From positions 1-41,010 of the forward strand of contig JAEWFK010000030.1 of NCBI GenBank assembly GCA_023388835.1: a stretch of 41,010 nucleotides of DNA, read 5' to 3'. How positions within the stretch are numbered: the first letter of the stretch is position 1; every line of letters begins with the position of its first letter. The position numbers and the translations under genes were made by a program. Source of the DNA: Pseudomonadota bacterium. Lineage in GTDB: Bacteria; Pseudomonadota; Gammaproteobacteria; Burkholderiales; Burkholderiaceae_B. Positions 30,838 to 40,339 of this stretch are shown here, in pieces. The notes beneath the pieces were generated by a model. The model was not told the DNA's origin, searched no databases, and saw only the letters and a program-made list of their open reading frames with translations.

Positions 30838-33555
30838 ATGCGAACTGACATGCCTTCCACAATTTCCCGCCTCGATTATCAACCGTTTCCTTATCGGTTG
30901 CCGACAGTCCGGCTCAATCTTGAACTGAGTGCCGCGCTGACGCGGATCACCTCCGTCATGGAGTTTGAGCGCACAGGCCCCGAATCAGTTCCCTTGATTC
31001 TGAACGGGCAAGATCTGGACCTGGAATCCGTGTCGATCGATGGCCGCCGTCTCAACGACGAAGAGTACGTTCTTCACGATGAAACCTTGCAGATCCATCC
31101 TGAGAGTGAACGCTTCAAGGTGGAAATCATCAGCACCTGCCGGCCTGAACGCAATTCGTCGCTCATGGGGCTCTACGTCTCGGGCGAGCATTTGTTCACG
31201 CAGTGCGAGGCGGAAGGATTCCGCCGCATCACCTGGTTTCCTGACCGTCCGGATGTCATGGCGCGCTACCGGGTGACTCTGCAGGCCGACAAAGCCCGCT
31301 ATCCGCTTCTGCTGTCCAATGGCAACCTCCTGTCATCCCGTGATCTGGGCGATGGCCGCCACGAAGCCGTGTGGGAAGACCCGCATCCCAAGCCCAGCTA
31401 TCTATTTGCCGTCGTGGCGGGCGACTTCGCCTGCCGCGAAGAACGCGTCACCACCCGTAGCGGCCGCGACGTACTGCTTCAGGTCTACAGCGACCACGGG
31501 ACCCGCGACAAGACCGAATGGGCGATGGACTGCCTGGTCCGATCAGTGCGCTGGGACGAACAGCGCTACGGGCTTGAACTCGACCTGGACCGGTTCATGA
31601 TCGTGGCGGCACGCGACTTCAACATGGGCGCCATGGAAAACAAGGGACTGAACGTCTTCAATTCGGCCTATGTGCTGGCAGACCCCTCCACTGCCACAGA
31701 CACAGCGTACCGCGCAATCGAAGCAGTCATCGGGCATGAATATTTCCATAACTGGACCGGCAACCGAGTCACGTGCCGCGACTGGTTCCAACTTTCCCTC
31801 AAGGAGGGCTTGACAGTATTCCGCGATCAGGAGTTCTCAGCCGATATGCTGGCTGCCGGCCTTGAAGACGCCGCCGCCGCGAGCGCCCGCGCGGTGAAAC
31901 GTATCGACGATGTATCAACGCTCAGGATTGCGCAGTTCCCCGAGGACGCCGGCCCCATGGCCCACCCCATCCGTCCGGAAAGTTATCAGGAAATCGCGAA
32001 TTTCTACACCGCGACCATCTACGAAAAAGGCGCTGAAGTCATACGCATGCAGCAAACCTTACTGGGGCGCGAGGGCTTCCGCGAAGGCCTGGAAGAATAC
32101 TTCCGCCGCCATGATGGACAGGCCGTGACCTGCGACGACTTCATCGATGCCATGGAGTCCGTCTACCGGGCCCGCCAGCCGGGCCGCGACCTCCAGGCAT
32201 TCCGTCGTTGGTACAGCCAGGCCGGCACGCCACGCGTGAGCGCGCATTTGGAACACGACGCCGCTGCTGCCACGTGCACCATTACCCTGTCGCAGAGCTG
32301 CCCACCGGTAGGGATCGAACTGCTTGAAGACCCGCCAGCGGAAAAATCCCCCCTGCACATCCCGGTGGCCATCGGACTTCTTTCCCCTGAAGGCGAGACC
32401 ATCGTCCCGGAGGGCTGCGCCCCTCATGCTGGCGCGGCACCCGGCACGGTTCTGCTGGAACTCACGCAGGCACGTCAGTCCTGGACTTTCCAAGGCGTGA
32501 CGCAGCGTCCCGTGCTGTCCCTGCTGCGTGACTTTTCCGCCCCCGTCGTGATTGACTACGAACGCCCCGACACGGAACTGGCGTTACTGGCCCGTTCCGA
32601 TTCCGACCCCTTCGCCCGTTGGGAAGCGGGCCAGGAACTGGCCCGCCGGTTGTTGCTCGCCCGCGTACTCGCCATCACCGACGGAACAAGCGCCACGGAT
32701 AGCGACACCCTTTGCGAGACCTGGACAGCCCTTCTGCACGATGAAACGCTTTCAGCCGATTATCTCGCACGGGTGTTGTCGCTGCCTTCGCAGAAGGAAC
32801 TGCTCGAGCAGACTTCCCCCATGGAGCCACAAGCCGTATTTCGGGCGCATCGTGAACTTAGGGCCGAGCTGGGCGAGCGCCTGGCGGCACTGTGGAAACT
32901 TCAGCACGAGACCACGGTCGACACGGACGCGCCCTATTCGGCGGACCCGGAATCGGCGGGGCGCCGGGCCCTGCATGCGTTGTCGCTGGGTTACCTGCTT
33001 GCCGGCGGACACCCCGACGCGAACCAGCTCGCCATGCGGCAGTACGAATCTGCCCGGAATATGACTGACTGCATGGGCGCCCTGACCGCTCTTGCGGCGT
33101 GGGGCACCGAAGAGGCCCGCAATTCGGCCTACCGCCATTTCTACGACAGCTGGCAGGACGACCCGCTGGTGGTTGACCGCTGGTTCTCAGTACAGGCGTC
33201 TTCGCCCTTCACCACGGTGGAAGAGATCCAGGCGCTGATGCTGCATCCCGCCTTCTCGTTACGCAATCCGAATCGGGCGCGCTCCGTCGTCTTCCAATTC
33301 TGCATGAACAACCCCGCCAACGCACACACTGAAGCGGGCTACAACTTCTGGGCCGAACAAGTGTTGGCGCTCGATGCACTCAACCCGGAAATCGCCGCCA
33401 GGCTGGCACGCGCCTTCGATAATTGGTCGAGGCTCACCGTCAGCCTGCGCACACCGGCGCGCGCCGCTTTGGAACGGATACAGCAACACCCCACGCTCTC
33501 GCGCAACGTCGCGGAGATCGTCAACAAAGCCTTGAGCATCCATCAGGAGCCCTAA
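30838..33555 (+). CDS. pepN: Aminopeptidase N
   Basis: This 905-aa M1-family zinc aminopeptidase removes N-terminal residues from peptides in the cytoplasm. Substrate-binding GAMEN is at 264-268, and the zinc site is H300-E301-x-x-H304 with the third ligand E323. The C-terminal helical domain fits the E. coli PepN type (870 aa). An in-frame ATG twelve bases downstream (30850) is an alternative start, which removes the first four residues; neither has a strong Shine-Dalgarno sequence. The stop is only 3 nt before fbp, so the two are co-transcribed. Confidence 0.95.
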   Translation: MRTDMPSTISRLDYQPFPYRLPTVRLNLELSAALTRITSVMEFERTGPESVPLILNGQDLDLESVSIDGRRLNDEEYVLHDETLQIHPESERFKVEIISTCRPERNSSLMGLYVSGEHLFTQCEAEGFRRITWFPDRPDVMARYRVTLQADKARYPLLLSNGNLLSSRDLGDGRHEAVWEDPHPKPSYLFAVVAGDFACREERVTTRSGRDVLLQVYSDHGTRDKTEWAMDCLVRSVRWDEQRYGLELDLDRFMIVAARDFNMGAMENKGLNVFNSAYVLADPSTATDTAYRAIEAVIGHEYFHNWTGNRVTCRDWFQLSLKEGLTVFRDQEFSADMLAAGLEDAAAASARAVKRIDDVSTLRIAQFPEDAGPMAHPIRPESYQEIANFYTATIYEKGAEVIRMQQTLLGREGFREGLEEYFRRHDGQAVTCDDFIDAMESVYRARQPGRDLQAFRRWYSQAGTPRVSAHLEHDAAAATCTITLSQSCPPVGIELLEDPPAEKSPLHIPVAIGLLSPEGETIVPEGCAPHAGAAPGTVLLELTQARQSWTFQGVTQRPVLSLLRDFSAPVVIDYERPDTELALLARSDSDPFARWEAGQELARRLLLARVLAITDGTSATDSDTLCETWTALLHDETLSADYLARVLSLPSQKELLEQTSPMEPQAVFRAHRELRAELGERLAALWKLQHETTVDTDAPYSADPESAGRRALHALSLGYLLAGGHPDANQLAMRQYESARNMTDCMGALTALAAWGTEEARNSAYRHFYDSWQDDPLVVDRWFSVQASSPFTTVEEIQALMLHPAFSLRNPNRARSVVFQFCMNNPANAHTEAGYNFWAEQVLALDALNPEIAARLARAFDNWSRLTVSLRTPARAALERIQQHPTLSRNVAEIVNKALSIHQEP

Positions 33556-33558
33556 TCA

Positions 33559-34578
33559 ATGAAGTACAAATCCCTGACCCAGTACCTGGTCGAGCAGCAG
33601 CGCTGCGAAGAAGCCATGTCCGCAGAGCTGCGCCTGCTCATCGAAACCGTTGCCCGGGCGTGCAAGGCCATCGGTCATGCCGTAGGGAAAGGCGCGCTCG
33701 GCGGTGTGCTGGGAAGCCTGGAAAGCGAGAACGTACAAGGCGAAGTCCAGAAGAAGCTCGACGTACTGTCGAATGAGATTCTGCTGGATGCCAATGAATG
33801 GGGCGGCCACCTCGCGGCCATGGCGTCCGAGGAGATGGAAACCATCCATCTGATCCCGAACCGCTATCCAAAAGGCGAATACCTGCTGCTGTTCGATCCC
33901 CTGGATGGCTCTTCGAACATCGACGTGAACGTCTCCATCGGCACCATTTTCTCGGTGCTGCACGCGCCCGCCGAGGCATCGGGCCGCGAAGTCGAGGAAG
34001 GCGACTTCCTGCAGCCCGGCACCCGCCAAGTGGCTGCCGGCTATGCCGTCTACGGCCCGCAGACCATGCTGGTATTGACGGTCGGCAATGGGGTCGTGGG
34101 CTTTACCCTCGATCGTGAAACCGGTGCCTGGCGCCTGACGCACGACAACATTCGCATTCCCGAGCAGACCAAAGAATTCGCGATCAACATGTCGAACATG
34201 CGCCACTGGGAAATGCCCGTGCGGCGCTACATCCATGAGTGCCTGGCCGGCAAAGAAGGTCCGCTCGAAAAGGACTACAACATGCGCTGGATTGCCTCCA
34301 TGGTGGCGGACGTGCATCGCATTCTGAGCCGCGGCGGCATCTTCATGTATCCGCGGGACGAGCGCCCCAGCGGCAAGGCCGGCAAACTTCGCCTGATGTA
34401 CGAAGCCAACCCCATGGGCTTCATCGTGGAGCAGGCCGGCGGCTTGGCCGTGGACGGCGCCCAGCGCATCCTGGACATCCAGCCCACTACCTTGCACCAA
34501 CGCGTCGGCGTCGTGCTGGGTTCGCGAGAAGAGGTCGAACGCGTACAGCGCTATCATCGCGAAACCGGCCAGCCGTAG
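33559..34578 (+). CDS. fbp: Fructose-1,6-bisphosphatase class 1
   Basis: This 339-aa cytoplasmic enzyme hydrolyses fructose-1,6-bisphosphate to fructose-6-phosphate in gluconeogenesis. The metal-binding motif FDPLDGSSNID is at about 112-122. Other family segments are NMRHWEMPVRRYI, the KDYNMRWIASMVADVHRIL substrate region, GGIFMYPRD, and KLRLMYEANPMGFIVEQAGG. Length is typical. It follows pepN by 3 nt, with AGGAG inside the end of pepN. Together with glycolate and D-lactate oxidation upstream, this suggests growth on organic acids. Confidence 0.95.
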   Translation: MKYKSLTQYLVEQQRCEEAMSAELRLLIETVARACKAIGHAVGKGALGGVLGSLESENVQGEVQKKLDVLSNEILLDANEWGGHLAAMASEEMETIHLIPNRYPKGEYLLLFDPLDGSSNIDVNVSIGTIFSVLHAPAEASGREVEEGDFLQPGTRQVAAGYAVYGPQTMLVLTVGNGVVGFTLDRETGAWRLTHDNIRIPEQTKEFAINMSNMRHWEMPVRRYIHECLAGKEGPLEKDYNMRWIASMVADVHRILSRGGIFMYPRDERPSGKAGKLRLMYEANPMGFIVEQAGGLAVDGAQRILDIQPTTLHQRVGVVLGSREEVERVQRYHRETGQP

Positions 34579-34582
34579 CAGG

Positions 34583-34671
34583 CGAAATCAGAGTCCGCTA
34601 AGGCCACCATATCACGGTCAGACCAGGATTCTCGATTGACGAAAATCATGGTCCGGGCGGACTCGATTTCG
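34583..34671. terminator. Long-arm inverted repeat between convergent fbp and quinone oxidoreductase genes
   Basis: Arms 34583-34598 and 34657-34671 match over 15 bp with a single bulged A. The intervening 58 nt contain a further 5-bp pairing (ACCAT with ATGGT) continuing the stem. It fills the gap between the two gene ends. T5 occurs about 10 nt after it on the plus strand. A shared terminator or mRNA-protecting structure is likely, but intrinsic termination is not certain. Confidence 0.45.
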
Positions 34672-34684
34672 TGGCCCAGCCTTT

Positions 34685-35671
34685 TTATTCGATGGTGAGT
34701 ATCGTGGCGCCGGTGGTCTTGCGGGCGGCCAGGGCTTCCTGGGCCTGCGCGGCCTGCTCCAGGGAGAATCGCTGGCCGATGGCGACCTTGATGCTGCCGT
34801 CAACGATGAGACCGAAGAGCTCGTCGGCTGCGGCCTGCATGGCTTCCTGTGTCGGCACATAGTCTCCCAGCTTGGGGCGGGTGACATAGATCGAACCCTT
34901 GGCATTCAATAGCGCCAGGTCCACCCCTTCGACGGAGCCCGAAGCATTGCCAAAGCTCACCATCAGCCCGCGCGGTTTCAAGCAGTCAAGCGAGGTCATC
35001 CAGGTGTCCTTGCCCACGCCGTCGTACACAACGGGCAGCTTGGCGCCGCCGGTGAGCTCCATAACGCGCTCAACGACGTTTTCCTTGCTGTAGTTGATGA
35101 CTTCCCAAGCGCCATGCTCTTTCGCCAGCGCGCACTTCTCATCACTGGATGCCGTACCGATCAGCTTCACGCCAAGCGCACGAGCCCACTGGCAGGCAAG
35201 CAGACCTACGCCGCCAGCCGCAGCATGGAACAGTATGGTTTCGCCTTCCTGCAGGCGATAGCACTGCCGGAACAGATATTGAGTGGTAAGCCCCTTCAGC
35301 ATGACGGCTGCAGCATCTTCGTAGCTGATGGCGTCCGGCAGCTTCACCACGCGAATGGCCGGCACGTTGCGCAGCTGGGCATAGGCGCCGATAGGGCTCT
35401 GGCCATAGGCCACGCGGTCACCAATCTTCAGGTGCGACACGCCCTCGCCCACCGCCACGACGTCGCCGGCTGCCTCGAATCCGAGCCCGTGTGGCAAGGC
35501 ATGCGGGTACAGCCCAGTACGAAAATAAATGTCGATGAAGTTCAGGCCCGCCGCCTTCTGGCGTATAGTCACTTCGCCTTGCGCGGGCGCCGGCACATCC
35601 ACCGTCACGAGTTTCAGCACTTCAGCGCCCCCGTGGGCGTCGATACGTACTGCTTTGGCCTGGTTCGTCAA
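34685..35671 (-). CDS. NADPH:quinone oxidoreductase (zinc-independent alcohol dehydrogenase family)
   Basis: This 328-aa cytoplasmic MDR-family enzyme is likely an NADPH-dependent quinone reductase (QorA-like). The N-terminal GroES-like domain has AAGLNFIDIYFRTGLYP. The Rossmann fold has the nucleotide motif AAAGGVGLLACQWA, followed by KLIGTASSDEKCALAKEHGA. It lacks the zinc-ligand pattern of classical alcohol dehydrogenases. The start is probably TTG at 35671, because GGAGG lies 6 nt upstream. A second TTG at 35692 would place that GGAGG inside the gene. It is divergent from the EamA transporter. Confidence 0.9.
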   Translation of the reverse strand: MTNQAKAVRIDAHGGAEVLKLVTVDVPAPAQGEVTIRQKAAGLNFIDIYFRTGLYPHALPHGLGFEAAGDVVAVGEGVSHLKIGDRVAYGQSPIGAYAQLRNVPAIRVVKLPDAISYEDAAAVMLKGLTTQYLFRQCYRLQEGETILFHAAAGGVGLLACQWARALGVKLIGTASSDEKCALAKEHGAWEVINYSKENVVERVMELTGGAKLPVVYDGVGKDTWMTSLDCLKPRGLMVSFGNASGSVEGVDLALLNAKGSIYVTRPKLGDYVPTQEAMQAAADELFGLIVDGSIKVAIGQRFSLEQAAQAQEALAARKTTGATILTIE

Positions 35672-35757
35672 GATTTGCCTCCGTTCGCTCAAGTAAAGTT
35701 ACAAGAGTCTAGTCCAATCTCTTCGCGGAATCATCCGTTTCTCCCGGCCGTATCAAA

Positions 35758-36609
35758 ATGACCCGCCAGAGCGCCCTGATCGCCATCCACATCGCCGCCG
35801 TGCTCTTCGGCCTGACCGGCATCTTTGGGGAACTTATCCACGCTGATGCAATGGTCATCACCGCCGGGCGAGCCGCCTTTGCCGTCGCAGCCCTGCTGGC
35901 CTTCATGCGCTGGCAGGGGTCTTCGGCAAGGGCCGGAATAGACCGGCGCAGCGCCGGGGTGCTGGGCGTGGCCGGCATCATGCTGGCTATACATTGGGTC
36001 ACCTTTTTCATCGCCGTAAAGGTGGGCGGAGTGGCCATTGCCACATTGGGCTTTGCCAGCTTCCCGGCCTTCATCACACTATGCGAGTGGCTGGTTCTGC
36101 GCGAACGCGTTGCGCGGGAGGAATGGGTCATTTTGCTGCTCGTAACCACCGGTTTGGTTCTGGTCACGCCGTCGTTCGACTTTCGTGATGAAGCCACTGT
36201 GGGGTTGGCGTGGGCGGTGGCCTCAGGCCTGTCATTCGCCCTTTTCACCCTTATCAATCGCAAGGCGGCCGGCCATATCTCCGCCTACCAAGTGGCTTGC
36301 TGGGAGAACCTGGTGGTGCTGCTGGTGACGCTGCCATTCAGCCTGGGCAGCGTGGGCGCAGTCAGCCCGCTGGACTGGTTCTGGCTGGCTTTGCTCGGCG
36401 TATTCTGCACGGCGCTGTCGCACTACCTGCTGGTTTCAAGTCTGATGGTGCTGAAGGCGCGCAGCGCAGGAATCGTGATTGCGCTTGAGCCGATATATGC
36501 CATTTTCTTTGCCGCCGTACTGTTTGCACAGTATCCCGGCGCGCGCGCTCTGTTGGGCGGCGCGATCATGATCGGCGCCATCGTATGGTCGGGGCTGCGC
36601 AAGCCTTGA
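35758..36609 (+). CDS. EamA/DMT family transporter
   Basis: This 283-aa inner-membrane protein has about ten transmembrane helices in two EamA repeats. The first repeat begins IAIHIAAVLFGLTGIFGELI; the second begins GLAWAVASGLSFALFTLINRKAAG and ends IALEPIYAIFFAAVLFAQYP followed by LLGGAIMIGAIVW. Drug/metabolite transporters of this type usually export amino acids or related metabolites; the substrate is unknown. It has its own divergent promoter region (35672-35757), in which no clear consensus boxes were seen. Confidence 0.9.
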   Translation: MTRQSALIAIHIAAVLFGLTGIFGELIHADAMVITAGRAAFAVAALLAFMRWQGSSARAGIDRRSAGVLGVAGIMLAIHWVTFFIAVKVGGVAIATLGFASFPAFITLCEWLVLRERVAREEWVILLLVTTGLVLVTPSFDFRDEATVGLAWAVASGLSFALFTLINRKAAGHISAYQVACWENLVVLLVTLPFSLGSVGAVSPLDWFWLALLGVFCTALSHYLLVSSLMVLKARSAGIVIALEPIYAIFFAAVLFAQYPGARALLGGAIMIGAIVWSGLRKP

Positions 36610-36640
36610 AGGAAGCGCCGGCACGTTGGTTTCAACAGAA

Positions 36641-38137
36641 TCAGCGGCGGCCGGTCAACGAGCCCAGCACACCTCTCACCCACTGATTGGCTGCCCGCCG
36701 CAGCATGCTTTTTGCCACGGACTGCACCACGCCATCACGCCGACCGCCCCGTGGGCCGGTCGAGCCGAACAAGAAGTCGTTCACGGCGCCCAGCACGCCA
36801 TCGTCCTTGCCCCGCTGGGAGGCGTCGCCGGCCTTGTCGGCCGCTTTCTGAGGCAGGCGCTCAACGCGCTTCAACAGCGTTTCGTATGCCGACTCGCGGT
36901 CTATTGACTGCTCATACTTGCCGCCCATGAGTGACCCGGCGAGCGCCTGCCGGCGCTCGGCGTCCGAGGCAGTGCCCATGCGGCTGCCGGGGGCAGCCAC
37001 CCAGGCACGCTCGGTCGGTGCGGGTCGGCCGCCTTCGTCCAGCATGGACACCAGCGCTTCACCCACGCCCAGTTCCGTGATCGCCGCGACGATATCCAGC
37101 CCCGGCTTCGGCCGCATGGTCTCGGCCGCGGTACGGACGGCCTTCTGGTCCCGAGGCGTGAAGGCGCGCAGCGCATGCTGCACGCGATTGCCGAGCTGGC
37201 CCAGCACGGTATCGGGAATGTCCAGCGGGTTCTGTGTCACGAAAAACACACCCACGCCCTTGGACCGGATCAGGTGCACCACCTGCTCCACCTTGTCGAC
37301 CAGTGCCTTGGGCGCACCGTCAAACAATAGATGGGCTTCGTCGAAGAAGAACACGAACTTCGGTTTGTCGAGATCGCCGACCTCGGGCAGGTTCTCGTAG
37401 AGCTCGGCCAGCAGCCATAGCAGGAAGACGGCATACAGCCGAGGCGACTGCATCAGTCGGTCAGCCGCCAGGATATTGACGATGCCACGGCCCGACGCGT
37501 CTGTACGAATCAGATCGAAGATCTGCAGCATGGGCTCGCCGAAAAACCGGTCGGCGCCCTGCGACTCCAGGCGAAGCAATCCCCGCTGTATGGCTCCCAC
37601 GGACGCGGGCGATATGTTTCCGTAGCGGATTCGCAGTTCCGTCGCCCGGTCGCCCACGGCCTGGAGCATGGCGCGCAGATCCTTTAGATCGAGCAGAAGG
37701 AGGCCTTCCTCGTCGGCCACCCGGAAGACGATGTTGAGTACACCTTCCTGTGTGTCGTTCAGTTCCAGCATGCGCGCAAGCAGCAAGGGTCCCATATCGG
37801 AAATCGTGGCGCGCACCGGGTGTCCTTTCTCGCCGAAAATATCCCAGAACTCGACGGGCAAGGCCTCCCAGACAGGTTCCGCCAAGCCCAGGCGATCAAG
37901 CCGCTGCGTGAGCTTTTCGCTGGGTACACCGGCCTGGGACAGGCCGGAAAGATCACCCTTGACGTCGGACACGAAGACCGGCGTGCCAATACGGCTGAAG
38001 GCTTCAGTCAACACCTGCAGGGTCACCGTCTTGCCGGTCCCGGTCGCCCCCGTGATGCAGCCATGCCTGTTCGCGAACTTCGGCAGGAGAGCCACCGGGC
38101 CCTCGACCGCTTGCGCCACAATGATAGGTTCAGCCAT
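36641..38137 (-). CDS. HerA-like ATPase, DUF853 family
   Basis: This 498-aa cytoplasmic P-loop ATPase has Walker A ITGATGTGKT (about 28-37) and Walker B FVFFFDEAHLLFD. The HerA/FtsK-like core shows RIGTPVFVSDVKGDLSGL and IRSKGVGVFFVTQNPLDIPD. The C-terminal part is charged, with a Gly/Arg-rich stretch (GSTGPRGGRRDG). Family members are annotated as helicase HerA-like; their cellular role is not established, and no nuclease partner (NurA) is nearby. The ATG at 38137 has AAGG upstream. A TTG-initiated extension to 38215 is not supported. It is divergent from yebC. Confidence 0.9.
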   Translation of the reverse strand: MAEPIIVAQAVEGPVALLPKFANRHGCITGATGTGKTVTLQVLTEAFSRIGTPVFVSDVKGDLSGLSQAGVPSEKLTQRLDRLGLAEPVWEALPVEFWDIFGEKGHPVRATISDMGPLLLARMLELNDTQEGVLNIVFRVADEEGLLLLDLKDLRAMLQAVGDRATELRIRYGNISPASVGAIQRGLLRLESQGADRFFGEPMLQIFDLIRTDASGRGIVNILAADRLMQSPRLYAVFLLWLLAELYENLPEVGDLDKPKFVFFFDEAHLLFDGAPKALVDKVEQVVHLIRSKGVGVFFVTQNPLDIPDTVLGQLGNRVQHALRAFTPRDQKAVRTAAETMRPKPGLDIVAAITELGVGEALVSMLDEGGRPAPTERAWVAAPGSRMGTASDAERRQALAGSLMGGKYEQSIDRESAYETLLKRVERLPQKAADKAGDASQRGKDDGVLGAVNDFLFGSTGPRGGRRDGVVQSVAKSMLRRAANQWVRGVLGSLTGRR

Positions 38138-38232
38138 CTGCCTTTGACCCCCGCGTCTAAATTGGACACAATGGCCGGAGTGTAATTCACGACACGGTAA
38201 AATCAGTTCTTTCAAGCGTTCTATCTATATAT

Positions 38233-38973
38233 ATGGCCGGACACAGTAAATGGGCGAACATCCAGCACCGCAAGGGGCGTCAAGACGCCAAGCGCGGTAA
38301 GCTCTGGACCAAGATCATCCGCGAGATCACCGTCGCGGCACGAGCGGGCGGCGCGGATCCCGATGCCAACCCGCGCCTGCGCATGGCCTGGGACAAGGCC
38401 ACCGCCGCCAACATGCCCAAGGACAACGTCCAGCGCGCCATACAGCGCGGGGCCGGCGGGGCCGACGGCGCGAATTACGAAGAAGTGCGCTACGAAGGCT
38501 ATGGTCCGGGCGGCGCGGCGATTCTGGTCGACTGCATGACCGACAACCGCACCCGTACGGTGGCTGAAGTGCGCCATGCGCTGACCAAGAACGGCGGCAA
38601 CCTGGGCCAGGAAGGCTCCGTCACCTTCATGTTCAAGCACTGCGGCCAATTCCTTTTTGCACCGGGCGTATCTGAAGAACGCGTCATGGAAGTCGCCCTC
38701 GAGGCCGGCGCCGAAGACATCGAAACCGACGAAGACGGCATGATCGAAGTCGTCTGCGAGCCCTCCGCCTACGCCGCCGTCAAGGCAGGATTCGAAGCGG
38801 CCGGTCTCGAACCTGAAGTCCAGGACGTCATCATGAAGGCGCTGAACGAAACTGAAATCACCGGCAGCGACGCCGAGCGCACCCAGAAGCTCATCGACAT
38901 GCTTGAATCCCTCGACGACGTGCAGCAGGTGTACACCACAGCCGTATTCGACGAATCCGCACAACCTTCCTGA
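38233..38973 (+). CDS. yebC: YebC/PmpR family regulatory protein
   Basis: This 246-aa cytoplasmic protein belongs to the widespread YebC family: MAGHSKWANIQHRKGRQDA start, the GGADPDANPRLRMA segment, YEGYGPGGAAILVDCMTDN, and three-domain length. Members act as DNA-binding regulators, and recent work links some to translation of proline-rich proteins. The role here is not determined. The ATG is preceded by an AT-rich stretch without a Shine-Dalgarno sequence. A TAAAAT -10-like hexamer lies about 30 nt upstream. purD follows after 49 nt, with a short GC hairpin (38985-39000) in the gap. Confidence 0.95.
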   Translation: MAGHSKWANIQHRKGRQDAKRGKLWTKIIREITVAARAGGADPDANPRLRMAWDKATAANMPKDNVQRAIQRGAGGADGANYEEVRYEGYGPGGAAILVDCMTDNRTRTVAEVRHALTKNGGNLGQEGSVTFMFKHCGQFLFAPGVSEERVMEVALEAGAEDIETDEDGMIEVVCEPSAYAAVKAGFEAAGLEPEVQDVIMKALNETEITGSDAERTQKLIDMLESLDDVQQVYTTAVFDESAQPS

Positions 38974-38984
38974 CATCAAACCGG

Positions 38985-39000
38985 GCCCGGCACGCCGGGC
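38985..39000 (+). other. Small GC-rich hairpin between yebC and purD
   Basis: A 6-bp stem GCCCGG/CCGGGC with a CACG loop follows the yebC stop by 11 nt. No T-run follows, so it does not look like an efficient terminator and read-through into purD is likely. Confidence 0.35.
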
Positions 39001-39022
39001 ATGCCCACTTCCCATACAAAAA

Positions 39023-40339
39023 ATGAAACTACTCGTCATTGGCAGCGGCGGACGCGAGCACGCGCTGGCCTGGCGGCTTGCCAAATCTCCCCGCGTGCAG
39101 ACCGTGTACGTCGCGCCGGGCAACGGCGGCACCGCCCGCGCAGAGCAAATTCGCAACCTTGCGCTGTCGGACATTTCCGAACTGATCGACTTCGCACGCA
39201 ATGAAAAAATTGCCTATACGGTCGTGGGCCCGGAAGCGCCCCTGGCGGCCGGGATCGTAGACGCCTTCCAGGCCGCCGGCCTGAAGATCTTCGGGCCGAT
39301 ACGGGACGCCGCGCAGCTCGAAAGTTCCAAAGACTATGCCAAGGCTTTCATGGTGCGCCACGGCATACCCACCGCCGCCTACGCCACGTTCACCGACCCA
39401 GACGCAGCTCACCGCTACATCGACGAACAGGGTGCGCCCATCGTGGTGAAGGCCGACGGCCTCGCCGCCGGCAAGGGTGTCGTGGTGGCCGCCACACTGG
39501 CAGAGGCCCACGCCGCCGTCAACACCATGCTCGGCGACGGATCCTTTGGCGATGCGGGCGCCCGCGTGGTCATTGAAGAATGTCTTGAAGGCGAGGAAGC
39601 CAGCTTCATCGTCATGTGCGACGGGCACAACGTATTGCCGCTGGCCACCAGTCAGGATCACAAACGCCTGCTTGACGGCGACGAAGGTCCAAACACCGGG
39701 GGCATGGGTGCGTATTCGCCCGCACCGGTCATTTCGCCTGCGCTGCACAACCGCATCATGCGCGAGGTGATCCACCCCACGATGCAGGGCATGGCGCGCG
39801 ACGGCCTGCCCTATTCAGGTTTCCTGTATGCGGGGCTGATGATCGGACCCGGTCCCGACGCCACCCGCCCGCTGAAAGTGCTGGAATTCAATTGCCGGAT
39901 GGGCGACCCCGAAACCCAGCCCATCATGATGCGCATCAAAAGCGATTTCAGCGAAACGCTTGAGTTGGCCATCGCAGGCCGGCTGGACGAAGCCGAAATC
40001 GAATGGGATCGCCGTACGGCGATTGGCGTCGTACTCGCCGCCGCCCACTACCCCGGCACACCGCGTACCGGCGACGCCGTCACTCGTCTTGCGAACGATT
40101 CCGACGAATGCGTGATCTTTCACGCAGGCACCCGGCTCGAGGACGATGTCCTCCAGACATCGGGCGGGCGTGTGCTTTGCGTAACGGCCCTGGGCGACTC
40201 TCTGAAGCGCGCGCAGGCTGCCGCCTACGAGGCCGTCACCCGCACCCACTTCGACGGACAGCAGTATCGGCGCGACATCGGCTGGCGCGCGTTGCACTCT
40301 CCTGCGGCGGGCGCAGCCACCACACCCGGCAAGGCATGA
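39023..40339 (+). CDS. purD: Phosphoribosylamine-glycine ligase (GAR synthetase)
   Basis: This 438-aa ATP-grasp enzyme catalyses the second step of de novo purine synthesis, joining glycine to phosphoribosylamine. Its N-terminal motif is MKLLVIGSGGREHALAW. The ATP-grasp core has PIVVKADGLAAGKGVVVA and VVIEECLEGEEASF, with DGDEGPNTGGMGAYSPAP further on. The C-terminal part has LEFNCRMGDPETQ with metal ligands. The frame is open upstream to 38903, overlapping yebC, but homology begins at 39023. The stop overlaps the hemF start (ATGA, 40336-40339), so hemF is translationally coupled. Confidence 0.96.
   Translation: MKLLVIGSGGREHALAWRLAKSPRVQTVYVAPGNGGTARAEQIRNLALSDISELIDFARNEKIAYTVVGPEAPLAAGIVDAFQAAGLKIFGPIRDAAQLESSKDYAKAFMVRHGIPTAAYATFTDPDAAHRYIDEQGAPIVVKADGLAAGKGVVVAATLAEAHAAVNTMLGDGSFGDAGARVVIEECLEGEEASFIVMCDGHNVLPLATSQDHKRLLDGDEGPNTGGMGAYSPAPVISPALHNRIMREVIHPTMQGMARDGLPYSGFLYAGLMIGPGPDATRPLKVLEFNCRMGDPETQPIMMRIKSDFSETLELAIAGRLDEAEIEWDRRTAIGVVLAAAHYPGTPRTGDAVTRLANDSDECVIFHAGTRLEDDVLQTSGGRVLCVTALGDSLKRAQAAAYEAVTRTHFDGQQYRRDIGWRALHSPAAGAATTPGKA

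Noticed and set aside
38903..39022. N-terminal extension of purD into yebC
   Set aside because: The extra 40 residues overlap the yebC 3' end in another frame. PurD proteins begin at the MKLLVIGSGGREHA motif.
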